From positions 1 through 57,568 of the forward strand of contig JBBQAN010000018.1 of NCBI GenBank assembly GCA_038316385.1: DNA of 57,568 nucleotides, read 5' to 3'. Position numbers and translations under genes: made by a program. This stretch comes from SZAS-103 sp038316385 (lineage in GTDB: Bacteria; Pseudomonadota; Gammaproteobacteria; Xanthomonadales; Xanthomonadaceae). Every line of letters starts with the position of its first letter. The stretch's first letter is position 1. The notes beneath the pieces were generated by a model, which saw only the letters and a list, made by a program, of their open reading frames with translations, was not told the DNA's origin and searched no databases. Shown piece by piece: positions 27,775 through 36,841 of the stretch.

Positions 27775-28163
27775 ACAACGCATACGATGAGGCTGGTAGC
27801 GCAAACAACGAAAGCGACCGCGTCGCCGAATTCACTGCATTCCGCCAGCGCATGAACGAACGCATCCTTGGTGAGGGCAATCAAGTGATCCGGCGTTTTT
27901 TCGCGCTGGACACCCAAACTTACAAACCCGGTGCGCTCGATGAGAAGACCAAGGAACTCCTGGGGTTGGTCGCCTCGATGGTGTTGCGCTGCGATGACTG
28001 CATCAGTTACCACATCGCGCAAAGCAAGGATGCCGGCGTGACCCGCGCGGAATTCTTCGAGGCGTTTTCCGTCGCGCTGGTGGTCGGCGGCAGCATCGTG
28101 ATTCCGCACTTGCGTCGCGGGGTGGATTTTCTGGACAAGATCGAAAACAACGAACCCGAATAG
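27771..28163 (+). CDS. carboxymuconolactone decarboxylase / AhpD-like protein
   Basis: The 130-residue all-helical protein carries the AhpD-type redox signature CDDC followed by His (C74, C77, H81). Family members are either decarboxylases without cysteines or peroxidase/thiol-disulfide proteins with CxxC; this one belongs to the redox type. Overlap of its ATG with the glutaredoxin stop supports a shared thiol-redox function. The precise substrate is not known. Confidence 0.9.
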   Translation: MNNAYDEAGSANNESDRVAEFTAFRQRMNERILGEGNQVIRRFFALDTQTYKPGALDEKTKELLGLVASMVLRCDDCISYHIAQSKDAGVTRAEFFEAFSVALVVGGSIVIPHLRRGVDFLDKIENNEPE

Positions 28164-28194
28164 ATATTCCGGGAATTTCGGGAAAGCCAGTCTT

Positions 28195-28214
28195 GTCGGC
28201 GAAAGCCGGGATTC
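28195..28214. repeat. degenerate REP-like hairpin
   Basis: GTCGGCGAAAGCCGGGATTC contains CGGC-GAAA-GCCG. It resembles the dispersed GAAA-loop repeats common between genes in Xanthomonadales. It sits between two convergent genes. One degraded copy only, so the assignment is tentative. Confidence 0.35.
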
Positions 28215-28288
28215 ATTTGCTCCTTGACGCGACAAGGACGGTTTTCGTCAGGACGACGGCCAATGAGAAAGACTGAGACTGACTGGCG

Positions 28289-30100
28289 TCAGCGTTCGTA
28301 CGCGCCGCGATCGATCCCCGCGCCGACAATGCGCGGGTTCTCGTCGAAATCCCAGGAACCTTCCAAGGCGAGCCCCAGATTCGTGCCGGTGTTGATCGCA
28401 GGCGATCCTGTCGCGAGATGCAGATCGAGATTCGATGCGGTCTGGCTGACGAATTTCGGATCGGCCAATACTCCGTTCGCCTCGCCATGGCTTGCCGTCT
28501 GGAAAGCGGCCAAGTTGGTATAGGTGCGGTTATTCCAGACCCACTGCGCGTCGGACGCGCCATTGACCGTGTAGTAGATGTTCCGGTCGAGCGTCACCGG
28601 AGGCGTTGCGGCATTAACGAAACTGTTCACCAGCAGGCCCTGCGCATTCGCGTACAGAACGTTGTTTTCGAACACGTTGTTGGTCGCGTGCCACTGCACC
28701 TGGAATTCGCCGCTGCCGGAGTTCGTCGAGTCGTTTTCATACAGGGTGTTGTTGACGATCGTGCAATGGTCGGTGCCGCCGACGCCGTTCGCGTAGCCGC
28801 CGATCGAGATGCCGGTGACGTTGCCGAACAGGATGAGGTTGTTGCGCGCGGTCACGTAGCTCGTCGTGCGCGTGTGGTGCTCGCTCGCGAGTTCGATCGG
28901 CAGGTCCGCGTGATCGACCATGTTGCGTTCGATCGTGATACGCGTGCCGCCATCGACGTAGATGCCGTCAGCGCCAGGCTGGAAGTTGTACGCCGAATTG
29001 GTTGTCGAAGTGATGTTGTAGACAATGTTGTCCGCGATCCAGCCGTCGCGTGCCTGATCGAGGGCGACAGTCGGTGCGGTCTGCTCGAAACCGATCGCGA
29101 CGATGCCGATGTTGTTGTTGTCGTGCACCTTGTTGTTGGTGACCTGCCAGTTCTGCACGTTGCCGTTCACCGACAGCGACTCGCTGAAACCCAGCACGAG
29201 ATGGTCGAGTTCGTTGCCGTCGACGATCAGGTTGCGGATCGGCGTCGTCGCGCTACCGTAGATCGCCATGCCGAACGCGTCGCCGGCCGAGGTGGGGACG
29301 GTCGTTGAGATGTTGTGGATATGGTTGTTGAGTATCTCGATGTGATTGCCCGAGCCGTACGCGTAAATGCCCGCCGGCACCATGCTCGCCTTGTTCGACG
29401 TGTAATTGCGAATCTCGAAGCCGATCACGCGAACGTAATTCGCGTTGAACAGGGTAAACAGACCCTGCTGGCCGCCATTGCCGACCGTGAGGCCTGTGCC
29501 ATCGACGATCGCGGATTCGCCCGGCAACGATTCGACCGTAATGAAGCCCGCTCTCGAATTGCCCGAACGGGTGATCGTCACTGCTTCGTGGTAGATGCCC
29601 GCATGCACCTGGATCGTACCGCCTGCGGGCACGACCGCGACCGCGTGCTGAATCGTCCGCCAGGGATTGGTGGCGCTGCCGACGTTCGCATCGTTGCCAG
29701 TGACGGCGACATGCCAGGTCGTTCCCGTCCAGATTGGCACGTTCACATGAATCGATGCGATTCCCATCGAGATCGGGTTCGCCGCAGCGACGGCCTGCAC
29801 CTGCACGGAAAGCGCTGTCGCGGTATTCGCCGGTGTCGTATAGAGGCCAGCCGTGGAGATCGTTCCGATCGATGGCGCACCGCCCGGAATGCCATTGACG
29901 AGCCAGGCGACACTCTGATCCGCCGCGCCGGAAACCGTCGCGCTGAATTGGACATTGCGACTGACGCCGCGAGTAGCGGCGCGCGGCGTCACCGCTACAC
30001 TCACCGAAGCCTGCGCCGACGTGAACCAGAAGCAGCCAGAGACAAGCACGAGCATGGCGTTACGGCCAAATGGGCTGCGCAAAAATTTTCGGATGCGCAT
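28289..30100 (-). CDS. secreted right-handed parallel beta-helix repeat protein with Ig-like N-terminal domain
   Basis: The 603-residue protein has a signal peptide (cleaved near AQA-S), then an Ig-like module (about 25-110) with a TVSGAADQSVAW segment. A long right-handed beta-helix follows (about 125-560), rich in Asn-Asn turn ladders such as NNKVHDNN and IVNNTLYEND. The C-terminal motif GAGIDRGAYE is of the choice-of-anchor Q type. It is probably secreted and may bind or cleave polysaccharide, but no lyase catalytic motif is evident. The start at 30100 has GGGAG six bases upstream. Asn/Thr-rich composition differs from the neighbours. Confidence 0.87.
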   Translation of the reverse strand: MRIRKFLRSPFGRNAMLVLVSGCFWFTSAQASVSVAVTPRAATRGVSRNVQFSATVSGAADQSVAWLVNGIPGGAPSIGTISTAGLYTTPANTATALSVQVQAVAAANPISMGIASIHVNVPIWTGTTWHVAVTGNDANVGSATNPWRTIQHAVAVVPAGGTIQVHAGIYHEAVTITRSGNSRAGFITVESLPGESAIVDGTGLTVGNGGQQGLFTLFNANYVRVIGFEIRNYTSNKASMVPAGIYAYGSGNHIEILNNHIHNISTTVPTSAGDAFGMAIYGSATTPIRNLIVDGNELDHLVLGFSESLSVNGNVQNWQVTNNKVHDNNNIGIVAIGFEQTAPTVALDQARDGWIADNIVYNITSTTNSAYNFQPGADGIYVDGGTRITIERNMVDHADLPIELASEHHTRTTSYVTARNNLILFGNVTGISIGGYANGVGGTDHCTIVNNTLYENDSTNSGSGEFQVQWHATNNVFENNVLYANAQGLLVNSFVNAATPPVTLDRNIYYTVNGASDAQWVWNNRTYTNLAAFQTASHGEANGVLADPKFVSQTASNLDLHLATGSPAINTGTNLGLALEGSWDFDENPRIVGAGIDRGAYER

Positions 30101-30298
30101 CACCGACTCCCGTAGTTGCGATGCTGTCGCCGCCATGGATCGCGGCCGAGACTTATATTCAGTTTATCAACTTAGTCCGGAATTCGGCTTGGGATTATCG
30201 ATTGCATCACAATATGACGGCAGCCGGAAAACATGATCTGGCATAATTTACGCCATCCCGGCAGCCACTCGGCATGTCGCTCCTCTGAAGAAAAACAC

Positions 30299-31303
30299 AT
30301 GACCCAGACGATTGCAGTGATCCGCGGCGATGGCATCGGCCCGGAAATCATGGACGCCACCTTGTTTGTACTCGACGCGATGAACGTCGGGCTATCGTAC
30401 GAATTCGTCGAAGCCGGCATGGCGGCGCTGGAGAAACACGGCTCGCTGCTACCCGACAGCACGCTCGCATCGATCAACAAGCATCGCGTGGCGTTGAAGA
30501 GCCCGTTGACCACGCCGGTCGGCGAAGGTTTTTCGTCGATCAATGTCGAGTTGCGCAAGCGTTTCGACCTGTATGCGAACGTGCGCCCGGCAATCAGCTT
30601 TCCGAACACGAAATCACGTTACGAAAACATCGACATCATCACCGTGCGCGAGAACACCGAGGGCGCATACATCGGTGAAGGCCAGATGACTTCGGCCGAC
30701 GGCAATACTGCGACGCTGCAACAAAAGGTAACGCGCAAGGGTTCCGAGCGCATCGTCCGCTACGCTTTCGACATGGCGCGCAAGATCGGCCGCAAGAAAG
30801 TTACCGTGGTGCACAAGGCGAACATCCTCAAGTCCACCTCGGGACTATTCCTGAAAGTTGCGCGCGAAGTCTCCAAGGAGTATCCGGAGATCGCTTGCAA
30901 TGAAATGATCGTCGATAACACCTGCATGCAACTGGTGATGAAGCCCGAGCAGTTCGACGTGATCGTCACGACGAATTTGTTCGGCGACATCGTTTCGGAT
31001 TTGTGCGCCGGCCTCGTCGGCGGCCTTGGCCTCGCGCCGGGCGCGAACATCGGTGCCGATGCGGCGATCTTTGAAGCGGTGCATGGGTCGGCGCCGGACA
31101 TCGCCGGCAAGGGCGTGGCGAATCCCTGTGCACTGCTGCTCGGTGCCGCACAGATGCTCGATCATCTCGGCAAACCATCCGACGCAGAACGCCTGCGCAA
31201 GGCAATCCGCGTGACGCTGGAAGCAAAAGACACGCTCACGCCAGACTTGGGCGGCGATGGCAACACGATGGGGTTTGCGAAGGCGATTGCGAGTCGAGTG
31301 TGA
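30299..31303 (+). CDS. isocitrate dehydrogenase, short NAD-type
   Basis: The 334-residue beta-decarboxylating dehydrogenase has GDGIGPEI at the N-terminus, substrate-binding SPLTTPVGEGFSSIN and VRENTEGAYIGEG, and the metal/active-site TNLFGDIVSDL. It ends with the cofactor loop around EAVHGSAPDIAGK. Length and pattern match the short homodimeric NAD-dependent isocitrate dehydrogenases rather than the 416-residue NADP Icd; isopropylmalate dehydrogenase is the main alternative and is less likely. The frame is open to 30233, but 30299 gives the family N-terminus MTQTIAVI. It has its own 200-bp upstream region. Confidence 0.9.
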   Translation: MTQTIAVIRGDGIGPEIMDATLFVLDAMNVGLSYEFVEAGMAALEKHGSLLPDSTLASINKHRVALKSPLTTPVGEGFSSINVELRKRFDLYANVRPAISFPNTKSRYENIDIITVRENTEGAYIGEGQMTSADGNTATLQQKVTRKGSERIVRYAFDMARKIGRKKVTVVHKANILKSTSGLFLKVAREVSKEYPEIACNEMIVDNTCMQLVMKPEQFDVIVTTNLFGDIVSDLCAGLVGGLGLAPGANIGADAAIFEAVHGSAPDIAGKGVANPCALLLGAAQMLDHLGKPSDAERLRKAIRVTLEAKDTLTPDLGGDGNTMGFAKAIASRV

Positions 31304-31350
31304 TAGTCAGGTATTGCTCCCACGAATGGTCGGAATATTCTCGGCTTGGT

Positions 31351-32103
31351 TCAATTCCGCGAATTGAGTTTCGACAACAGCCGCAAAATTTCCAAATACA
31401 GCCACACCAGTGTGACGACCAGCGCGAAGCCACCGTACCATTCCATGTACTTCGGCGCTCCTTGTGCGACGCCTTGCTCGATCAGGTCGAAATCGAGGAT
31501 CAGGTTCAGCGCGGCGACGATCACCACGACCACGCTGAAGCCGATACCGAGCGTGGTGCTGGAGTTGATGATGCTGAATGAGTGGCCGAAGAAGCCCATC
31601 ACGATGCTGGCCAGATAAAACAACGCGATGCCGCCGGTAGCCGCGACCACGCCGAGCTTGAACTTCTCGGTCGCGCGGATCAGGCCGCTGCGATAGGCCA
31701 GCAACAGAGCGCCCATCGTGCCGAAGGTCAGGCCGACGGCCTGCAGCACGATGCCGGGGAAGCGAAGTTCGAAAATCGCCGAGATGCCGCCGATGAAGAG
31801 GCCTTCCAGCACCGCGTAAACCGGCGCGGTGTAGGCCGACCATTGCTTCTTGAACACGGTGATCATCGCCAGCACAAAGCCGCCGAGCGCGCCGCCTATC
31901 ATTAGCGGATACAACGCGCCAACGCTGTCCGGGCCGGTGAATTTGCTCCAGCTGAACATCGCGCCGCACAACACCAGGATCAGCAGAAACGCGGTCTTGT
32001 TGACGGTGCCATTGATCGTCATCGCGTTGTCGCGCGACACCACAGTCCCGCTCGCGCTGTCCAGAAAGGTATTTTTATTGAGTGTCGGATTGCCGCTTTG
32101 CAT
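31351..32103 (-). CDS. Bax inhibitor-1/YccA family membrane protein
   Basis: The 250-residue protein has a polar N-terminus (MQSGNPTLNKNTF) and seven hydrophobic segments from about residue 38. It ends with the conserved region WYGGFALVVTLVWLYLEILR typical of the BI-1 (TMBIM) family. In bacteria these are proton/calcium-sensitive membrane proteins; YccA inhibits FtsH in E. coli. The start at 32103 has AAGGGA upstream; an extension to 32181 overlaps thiD. It follows thiD on the same strand with a 28-bp gap. Confidence 0.92.
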   Translation of the reverse strand: MQSGNPTLNKNTFLDSASGTVVSRDNAMTINGTVNKTAFLLILVLCGAMFSWSKFTGPDSVGALYPLMIGGALGGFVLAMITVFKKQWSAYTAPVYAVLEGLFIGGISAIFELRFPGIVLQAVGLTFGTMGALLLAYRSGLIRATEKFKLGVVAATGGIALFYLASIVMGFFGHSFSIINSSTTLGIGFSVVVVIVAALNLILDFDLIEQGVAQGAPKYMEWYGGFALVVTLVWLYLEILRLLSKLNSRN

Positions 32104-32131
32104 GGCGATTCCCTTGATGATTTTGGTAATG

Positions 32132-32947
32132 CTAATCGGTGGAGTGTTGTTTGCGCCAGAAATGATCGAGCACCGCAACATCGGATTGCGCAGGCAGGAA
32201 CGAGTTCAGCAACGCGCCATGGACGTAATCTGCGGCCTCTTCGCAGGCTTTCAATAGGGTGCGCCCTTTGCATAAATTTGCCGTTATGGCCGACGCGAGC
32301 GTGCAACCGGTACCGTGGGCGTTGACGTTCAGGCGCTCGTGCATGAAGTCCCCGCGATGGTCGCGGTCAGCGTAGCGGTCGGTCATCGCGCCTGACCCCG
32401 GCAGGTGACCGCCCTTGAGCAGAACCGCGCTTGCGCCGAGAGCGCGCAGTTCATCGAGCGCAACTTCTGCAGCGTCGCCATCTGCGATCGAATGGTCTAG
32501 CAGCCATTCGGCTTCGGGAATGTTCGGCGTGACGACGCTCGCGAGCGGCAACAGGCGCGTGCGCAGCGCGTCGAGTGCATCGGGTTCGAGCAAGACCGCA
32601 CCGGACGTTGCGATCATCACCGGATCGAGCACGATCCAGCGCGGTTGGTGGAACTCCAGCGCATCGGCGACGGTATGAATCACGTCCGCATTGGCGAGCA
32701 TTCCGAGCTTGACCGCACGGATGTTGAAATCGTCGAAACACGCTTCGATTTGCGCGCGCAGGAACGCGACAGGGGGAACATGCACGTGAGTGACGCCGCG
32801 GGTGTTTTGCGCCGTCAGTGCAGCGATGGCGGACAGCCCATGCACGCGGTGCGCGGCAAAGGTCTTCAGGTCGGCCTGCATGCCGGCGCCGCCGCCGGAA
32901 TCGGAGCCGGCGATGGTCAGCACGTTGAAGCGGCGCGGGTTGTTCAT
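32132..32947 (-). CDS. thiD: hydroxymethylpyrimidine/phosphomethylpyrimidine kinase ThiD
   Basis: The 271-residue ribokinase-fold enzyme has GSDSGGGAGMQADLKT near the N-terminus (substrate pocket), DPVMIATSGA in the middle and the anion-hole motif HGTGCTLASAI near residue 215. It phosphorylates HMP and HMP-P for thiamine synthesis. No other thi gene and no TPP-riboswitch pattern is seen nearby. It lies 19 bp downstream of sulP on the same strand, an unusual partner. Confidence 0.95.
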   Translation of the reverse strand: MNNPRRFNVLTIAGSDSGGGAGMQADLKTFAAHRVHGLSAIAALTAQNTRGVTHVHVPPVAFLRAQIEACFDDFNIRAVKLGMLANADVIHTVADALEFHQPRWIVLDPVMIATSGAVLLEPDALDALRTRLLPLASVVTPNIPEAEWLLDHSIADGDAAEVALDELRALGASAVLLKGGHLPGSGAMTDRYADRDHRGDFMHERLNVNAHGTGCTLASAITANLCKGRTLLKACEEAADYVHGALLNSFLPAQSDVAVLDHFWRKQHSTD

Positions 32948-32966
32948 GCGATGCAATCCACGGCGT

Positions 32967-34691
32967 TCATGGCGATGGTCTCCTGGCGAGGATCGATTCT
33001 GCCAGCGCGATCGCGTGTTGGTAGTCCGGCACGAAATGCAGTTCGCCTTCGCGATCGCCCAGGTGCATGTCCGCGATCACGCGCTGCGGCTGCGCCTGCA
33101 GGCCGGACACCACCAGCACGATGCCCTTGCGGCGGCAGCGATCGGCGAGGGTGGCCAGCGCATGCACGCCGCTCGCATCGATGAACGGAACCAGCCGCAT
33201 GCGCAGGATGAACACCTTGGGCGTGACGATGAGGCGGTCGAGCAGGCTGTCCAGTCGATTGGCTGCACCAAAGAACAACGGTCCGCTGATCTGGAACGCC
33301 TCGACGCCCTTCGGCAACTGCGCGCGCTGGTAGGTATCGGCAACGCTTGCATCATCGTCCGCATCCCTGGCTGCCCCGCTGTCATTCTCGTCGAGCACGC
33401 GCACGCCGGAACTGACCTCGAACGCCTCGGCCATCCGGAACATGAAGACGAAGGACGCGACGACGATGCCGACTTCGATCGCCACAGTGAGATCGAAGAA
33501 CACGGTCAACCCGAAGGTCAGCAGCAGCACCAGCAGATCGCCTTTCGGGGCCGAGAACGTGTGCACGAAATGTTCGTATTCGCTCATGTTCCACGCGACG
33601 ACCAGCAGCACCGCGGCGAGCGCCGCGAGTGGCACGTAGTGCATCTGCGGCCCGAGCAGCAGCATGAACAACAGCAGGAAAACCGCATGCAGCATGCCGG
33701 CAATGGGTGTCTTTCCTCCAGCGCGCACATTGGTCGCGGTGCGCGCGATCGCGCCAGTCGCGGGCAGGCCGCCGAACAGCGCGGCACCGACATTCGCCAG
33801 GCCTTGCGCGACGAGTTCGCAATTGGAACGGTGACGCGCGCCGATCATGCCGTCGGCGACGACCGCCGAAAGCAGCGACTCGACGGCGGCCAGGAATGCG
33901 ATCGTGAACGAGCTTGGCAGCAGTTCAAGCGTGCGCGAGAAGGGGATCTGCGGAAACGCGAAGATCGGCAGCGACGAGGGCAGGTTGCCGAAGCGCGTGC
34001 CGATGGTTTCGGCCGGCAACGCGAAGCCCACGCTGACTGCCGTACTCAGCAGCAACGCGATCAGGAAAGCCGGCCAGCCGGGTCGCCAGCGGCGCAGCGC
34101 GATGACGACACCCAGGGTCAATGCCGCGAGTGCGACCGCTGCGGGCTGCGCGGTTGCGATGTGTTCGGCATACCCAGCCCAGCGCGCGAAGAAATCCACG
34201 GGCACCTCGTCCATGTGCAGTCCGAGCAGGTCCTTCACCTGGCTCGAGAAAATGCTGACCGCGATCCCTGCGGTGAACCCGGTGATCACCGGTTGCGGCA
34301 TGTACTTCATTAGCGTGCCAAGGCGCATCAACCCTGCCGCGATCAGCATCAGCCCGGCGAGCAGCGTGCACAGGATCAGGCCACCGAAGCCGAACTTCTG
34401 GATCACCACGAACACGACCGGTACGAATGCGGCGGTTGGCCCGCCAATCTGAACGCGCGAGCCGCCGAATGCGGAAATCAGGAAGCCCGCGACGATCGCG
34501 GTGTAGAGGCCTTTCTCGGGGGTTGTGCCGCTGGCGATCGCGAGCGCCATTGCCAGCGGCAATGCGACGACCGCGACCGTCAGGCCGGCGATCGCATCCG
34601 CACGCAGGTCGCCCCATCCGTAGCCGCCACGCAGCACGGTGTAGAGCTTGGGCACGAACTGGCTGGCGTATTGCGAGGCCGCCTTTGACAT
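32967..34691 (-). CDS. SulP-family anion transporter with STAS domain
   Basis: The 574-residue protein has about 12-14 membrane segments beginning GDLRADAIAGLTVAVVALP, the SulP signature around GLYTAIVAGFLISAFGGS, and a cytoplasmic STAS domain at about 440-560 (VPFIDASGVHAL). SulP proteins move sulfate, bicarbonate or dicarboxylates; the substrate is not determined. Its ATG overlaps the stop of an upstream XRE regulator (ATGA at 34688-34693 region), so the two are coupled. Confidence 0.93.
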   Translation of the reverse strand: MSKAASQYASQFVPKLYTVLRGGYGWGDLRADAIAGLTVAVVALPLAMALAIASGTTPEKGLYTAIVAGFLISAFGGSRVQIGGPTAAFVPVVFVVIQKFGFGGLILCTLLAGLMLIAAGLMRLGTLMKYMPQPVITGFTAGIAVSIFSSQVKDLLGLHMDEVPVDFFARWAGYAEHIATAQPAAVALAALTLGVVIALRRWRPGWPAFLIALLLSTAVSVGFALPAETIGTRFGNLPSSLPIFAFPQIPFSRTLELLPSSFTIAFLAAVESLLSAVVADGMIGARHRSNCELVAQGLANVGAALFGGLPATGAIARTATNVRAGGKTPIAGMLHAVFLLLFMLLLGPQMHYVPLAALAAVLLVVAWNMSEYEHFVHTFSAPKGDLLVLLLTFGLTVFFDLTVAIEVGIVVASFVFMFRMAEAFEVSSGVRVLDENDSGAARDADDDASVADTYQRAQLPKGVEAFQISGPLFFGAANRLDSLLDRLIVTPKVFILRMRLVPFIDASGVHALATLADRCRRKGIVLVVSGLQAQPQRVIADMHLGDREGELHFVPDYQHAIALAESILARRPSP

Positions 34692-34942
34692 CAGGCGGAG
34701 TCTTTGAGCCGCACGCCACGGCCACGGCCCTGGCTGGGTTGATCCTTGCCAATCAGTTCGATGCCTGCCGCATCCAGAGCCGCTACGATCTTGGTCAGCG
34801 TGTCGACGACGCCACGGACATCACCCTTGCTGGCCTCCATCCGCTGGACCGTGGGCAGGGAGACGCTGGCCATTGTGGCCAGGGTGCGCTGGTCGATGCC
34901 GAGCAGCGCGCGTGCCGCACGTATTTGAGCAGCGGAAATCAT
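34691..34942 (-). CDS. XRE-family helix-turn-helix regulator
   Basis: The 83-residue protein is essentially a single Cro/C1-type HTH domain: ISAAQIRAARALLGIDQRTLA, then ASVSLPTVQRME with the recognition helix. A short C-terminal helix (LTKIVAALDAAGIELI) follows. The start at 34942 gives the family N-terminus; the frame is open to 35014. It is translationally coupled to sulP and is likely an autoregulator of this operon. An inverted repeat 72-94 bp upstream is a candidate operator. Confidence 0.85.
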   Translation of the reverse strand: MISAAQIRAARALLGIDQRTLATMASVSLPTVQRMEASKGDVRGVVDTLTKIVAALDAAGIELIGKDQPSQGRGRGVRLKDSA

Positions 34943-35013
34943 GCGTCCGGCGGCGAAGGATGACCCATCCATTCCAGCAGATCTTGCCGCCGCATGCAAG
35001 CTCCAGACATTCA

Positions 35014-35036
35014 TATTGATACGCAGAACATCAATA
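35014..35036. promoter_or_regulatory. inverted repeat, candidate operator for the XRE regulator
   Basis: TATTGAT (35014-35020) and ATCAATA (35030-35036) form a perfect 7-bp dyad with a 9-bp spacer. It is A/T-rich within a GC-rich interval and lies upstream of the XRE-sulP-thiD genes. Its size suits a dimeric HTH protein. The assignment to this regulator is inference. Confidence 0.45.
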
Positions 35037-35120
35037 ATGACGCTTGGAGATGCATCTCGGCAAACGAAGCGCGGGCGGAGGCCGCAGCCCGATACCGCGG
35101 CGCATTTGACGTGAAGTCAG

Positions 35121-35156
35121 GCGCTCCCGGGGTCGCTGCGCTTCACCCGGGCCACG
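35121..35156. repeat. REP-like CCCGGG-flanked extragenic repeat
   Basis: CCCGGG at 35126-35131 and 35146-35151 flank GTCGCTGCGCTTCA. The arrangement resembles dispersed extragenic palindromes in proteobacteria that read CCCGGG(T)GAAGCGCAGCGA on the other strand. It lies just after the phoH-like stop and could fold as a hairpin there. Whether it is repeated in this genome cannot be seen from the window. Confidence 0.5.
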
Positions 35157-35178
35157 TCGCCAAGTGCCTGGCTCTTGG

Positions 35179-36603
35179 TTACAACACCTCCGAAGCAAAA
35201 TCCGCCAAGCGCGACCGCTCGCCTCGACGCAAAGTGATATGCGCGCTGTGCGCCCAACCCTTGAAGCGATCCACCGCGTAGGTCAATCCGGATGTGGTTT
35301 CGGTGAGATAGGGCGTGTCGATTTGTTCGACGTTGCCGAGGCAGATGATCTTGGTGCCGGGGCCGGCGCGGGTGATCAGGGTTTTCATCTGCTTCGGGGT
35401 GAGGTTCTGCGCTTCGTCGAGGATCATCCAACGGCTCAGAAAGGTGCGACCGCGCATGAAGTTCAAAGAGCGGATCTTGATGCGCGACGCCAGCAAATCA
35501 TTCGTCGCCGCGCGGCCCCACGCGCCACCTTCCTGCGGTGTGCGCGTAAGGACCTCCAGATTATCAGTCAAGGCGCCCATCCACGGCGTCATCTTTTCTT
35601 CCTCGGTGCCGGGCAGAAAGCCGATGTCTTCGCCGACGCTGACCGTCGCGCGAGTCATGATGATCTCGCGGTAGCGCTGCTGATCCATCGTCTGCGCCAG
35701 GCCCGCAGCGAGTGCGAGCAGGGTTTTGCCGGTTCCGGCTGTGCCAAGCAGGGTGATGAAATCGATGTCCGGATCCATCAGCGCGTTGAGCGCGAAATTC
35801 TGTTCGCGATTGCGTGCGACGATGCCCCAGACCGAACGCTGCGCGTGGCGGAAATCATCGACGACGCGCAGCACCGCGCGTTCGCCCTCCAGCTTGGCCA
35901 CGCACAATTCCACTTCATCGTCGCCAGGAAGATAGAGGAACTGGTTCGGAAACCATTCCTCGTCGTCGCTGCGCTTCACTTCGTAATACGTGTGGCCTTT
36001 CTCGGTCCACGAGCGCAGGTCTTTCTCGTGCTGGTTCCAGAAATCGGACGGCAGCTGCGCCGCGCCGGTGTAAAGCAGGCTGAAATCGTCGAGCGCGCGG
36101 TCGTTTTCGTAGTCCTCGGCAGTGATGCCAGTGATCGCGGCCTTGATGCGCATGTTGATGTCTTTCGACACTAGTACAACGGGGACGCCGGGATTCGCTT
36201 CGCGCAGCTCAATGACCGATGCGAGGATCTGGTTGTCGGGCAAGTTCTCCTTCGATTTCCCCGCAGTACTCGCAGCGGCTTTCTTCTTGGCATCGCCACC
36301 GTGGATCTGGAACAGCAGCTTGCCGATCTGGTCGCTGGACTTGAGCTGCAGCGCTTTCGGGCGCACCAGCAGCAATCCGGATTCGATCTTGTCGCTGCCG
36401 TTCGTTTCGATCAGTTCGTTGATGAATCGACTGACCTGGCGCGCGTTGCGGCTGACTTCCGAATTGCCTTTCTTGGCCGCGTCGAGTTCCTCGATCACCA
36501 TCATCGGCAGGAACACGTCGTGTTCCTCGAACTTGAACAACGCGGTTGGATCGTGCATCAGCACGTTGGTGTCGAGCACATAGATACGCTTTCCTTTGGT
36601 CAT
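35179..36603 (-). CDS. PIN-domain PhoH-family ATPase (PhoH2-like)
   Basis: The 474-residue protein has an N-terminal PIN nuclease-like domain (YVLDTNVLMHDP at residues 8-19, further acidic residues SKDIN) to about residue 150, and a C-terminal PhoH ATPase. The ATPase has Walker A GTAGTGKT and Walker B LDEAQN. PhoH2 proteins act as RNA helicase/ribonucleases. The start at 36603 has AAAGGGAAT upstream; the longer frame to 36888 runs into bcp. Despite the name, nothing ties it to phosphate regulation here. It follows bcp on the same strand with 238 bp between. Confidence 0.93.
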   Translation of the reverse strand: MTKGKRIYVLDTNVLMHDPTALFKFEEHDVFLPMMVIEELDAAKKGNSEVSRNARQVSRFINELIETNGSDKIESGLLLVRPKALQLKSSDQIGKLLFQIHGGDAKKKAAASTAGKSKENLPDNQILASVIELREANPGVPVVLVSKDINMRIKAAITGITAEDYENDRALDDFSLLYTGAAQLPSDFWNQHEKDLRSWTEKGHTYYEVKRSDDEEWFPNQFLYLPGDDEVELCVAKLEGERAVLRVVDDFRHAQRSVWGIVARNREQNFALNALMDPDIDFITLLGTAGTGKTLLALAAGLAQTMDQQRYREIIMTRATVSVGEDIGFLPGTEEEKMTPWMGALTDNLEVLTRTPQEGGAWGRAATNDLLASRIKIRSLNFMRGRTFLSRWMILDEAQNLTPKQMKTLITRAGPGTKIICLGNVEQIDTPYLTETTSGLTYAVDRFKGWAHSAHITLRRGERSRLADFASEVL

Positions 36604-36661
36604 TTCATTCCCTTTATTTGATTGGTCGGGAGATTGAACATTCTGTCCAACTCCCGATGCA

Positions 36662-36688
36662 CACGATGCAAGCGGAGCTTGCATCGTG
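36662..36688. terminator. 12-bp-stem hairpin between bcp and the phoH-like gene
   Basis: CACGATGCAAGC (36662-36673) pairs perfectly with GCTTGCATCGTG (36677-36688) around a GGA loop. It lies about 150 bp after the bcp stop and 60 bp before the phoH-like start. No T-run follows on either strand, so it may act as an attenuator, mRNA stabiliser or REP-like element rather than a classic terminator. Confidence 0.45.
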
Positions 36689-36841
36689 CTCCGCACGTGC
36701 CCTTCGGGCGGATGCGATCGGCCCATCCATGTGCCGAAATAGCGTCGGAACCTGGAAGGACATGAAATACATGGCGCGGTCAGTAGCGTGTCCCGTGCGT
36801 GCGACCTTGGGCAATGATGCGAGAGCGCAGCACATCTTCGG

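Noticed and set aside
32948..32966. TPP riboswitch before thiD
   Set aside because: Only 19 bp separate thiD from sulP, and no TPP-aptamer conserved boxes are visible.
32790..34313. 507-residue plus-strand open frame opposite sulP
   Set aside because: Polar, repetitive, His/Gln/Arg-rich shadow of a transporter gene with strong homology features.
35179..36603. PhoH-like gene as evidence of a surviving Pho regulon
   Set aside because: PIN-PhoH2 proteins are not generally PhoB-regulated and no Pho box is visible upstream.
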